Shown in pieces: positions 63,605 to 64,000 of a stretch of DNA of 64,000 nt. Below the pieces are notes generated by a model. That model saw nothing but the letters and a program-made list of their open reading frames with translations, was not told where the DNA came from and did not search any database. Origin of the DNA: Dryococelus australis (taxonomy: Eukaryota > Arthropoda > Insecta > Phasmatodea > Phasmatidae); assembly GCA_029891345.1 (NCBI GenBank), contig CM056993.1:107430800-107494799 (forward strand). The letters are read 5' to 3'. The first letter of the stretch is position 1. The number at the start of each line of letters is the position of its first letter. Made by a program: the position numbers and the translations under genes.

Positions 63605-64000
63605 AGATGCCGAAAGTCACGCAGTATTCAGAGCTTTAGTTGTAGTTCATTGGTGTTTGTTTACTTATTACGTCGCAATGCTAGTTTCTTCTGTCTATTT
63701 CCGTTTATAATGTTCAATTCTTCAAAGTAAAATCTTTATTCTGCTGTTGGAAATTTGAAGTCGCATAGGAACGTTCAACACTACGTTATTAAATGACAGA
63801 CTCGCAGCAGAAAATTTCAACAGAAGCAAGCTGGCGACGGAAATGAACGTAAGTTAAACGTCTTAGTGGCGATGACGCAGTGGATACACTTGACAGTATC
63901 GCCCTTAGATATGCCGCACTGCTAGGCATCGTACAGGCAACAACAACCCCTGATTCCGCAGCCCCACGCAGTCGACCAGTGAACCGGGGGAAACCTACAC
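63605..64000. other. Unassigned edge sequence
   Basis: ACTTGACAGTATCGCCCTTAG at 63889 has a counterpart at 8851, suggesting an old dispersed repeat. Otherwise nothing recognised. Confidence 0.35.

Noticed and set aside
63117..63710. 197-codon open frame
   Set aside because: It runs across a family I fragment, a family A MITE and unrelated flanks. No motif; it is a chance frame.

Overview
The window looks like intergenic or intronic DNA from an arthropod, most likely an insect with a large, transposon-rich genome. I see no intact host gene, no rRNA, no functional tRNA gene and no CRISPR array. The only convincing protein-coding matter is decayed transposon genes: a Ty3/gypsy pol, a Mutator-like (MULE) transposase, a Tc1-like transposase and the 3' end of a mariner-like transposase. 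Most other open frames are short, lie across non-autonomous repeats, and are chance.

Much of the window is non-autonomous DNA transposons (MITEs) that can be sorted by terminal inverted repeats (TIRs) and target-site duplications (TSDs). Family A (about 420 bp, plus a 220-240 bp short form A') has termini like TAGGCTGTTCAC and TA duplications; at least 22 copies are spread from 0.4 to 63.6 kb. Family F (about 400 bp, termini like TAGTCTATTCGCGG) also uses TA. Families B, C, D and relatives (about 270-300 bp) share termini TAGRG(C/A)CC followed by TTTCGCG and 8-bp duplications, as expected for hAT-type elements. piggyBac-like MITEs (K, L) have TTAA flanks and CCC or CAC termini. Smaller families are G, J, H, I, M and a 0.7-kb element with GCYCCTGTC termini at 33.5-34.2 kb. 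tRNA-derived SINEs with recognisable A and B boxes occur at least seven times, with two or three further types.

Layout: 0-13 kb is dense in MITEs and holds two serial-insertion arrays (2.2-3.3 kb and 5.6-6.2 kb). 13-27 kb is mostly AT-rich single-copy-looking DNA with a (TA)n microsatellite and the MULE relic at 21.9-22.9 kb. 27.9-32.45 kb is a broken gypsy element with a long 3' LTR. 32.5-50.3 kb returns to dense MITEs, with a third serial array at 39.4-40.0 kb and a chimeric A/D element at 46.8 kb. 50.5-55 kb holds a Tc1-like relic, a C-rich/G-poor tract, two minisatellites (about 60 bp and 41 bp periods) and a mariner-like 3' end. 55.7-57.8 kb is a nested stack of six elements. 58-64 kb has more nested MITEs, a GC-rich island and piggyBac-like copies.

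The most interesting signal is in how the MITEs are arranged. The hAT-type MITEs repeatedly landed on the same 8-bp target, giving back-to-back elements separated by identical TSDs, at three separate places. Two insertions of family A have matching empty sites elsewhere in this same window, which fixes the TA duplication. All coordinates were read by eye from the sequence; family names are my own labels and copy boundaries of diverged members may be off by several bases.
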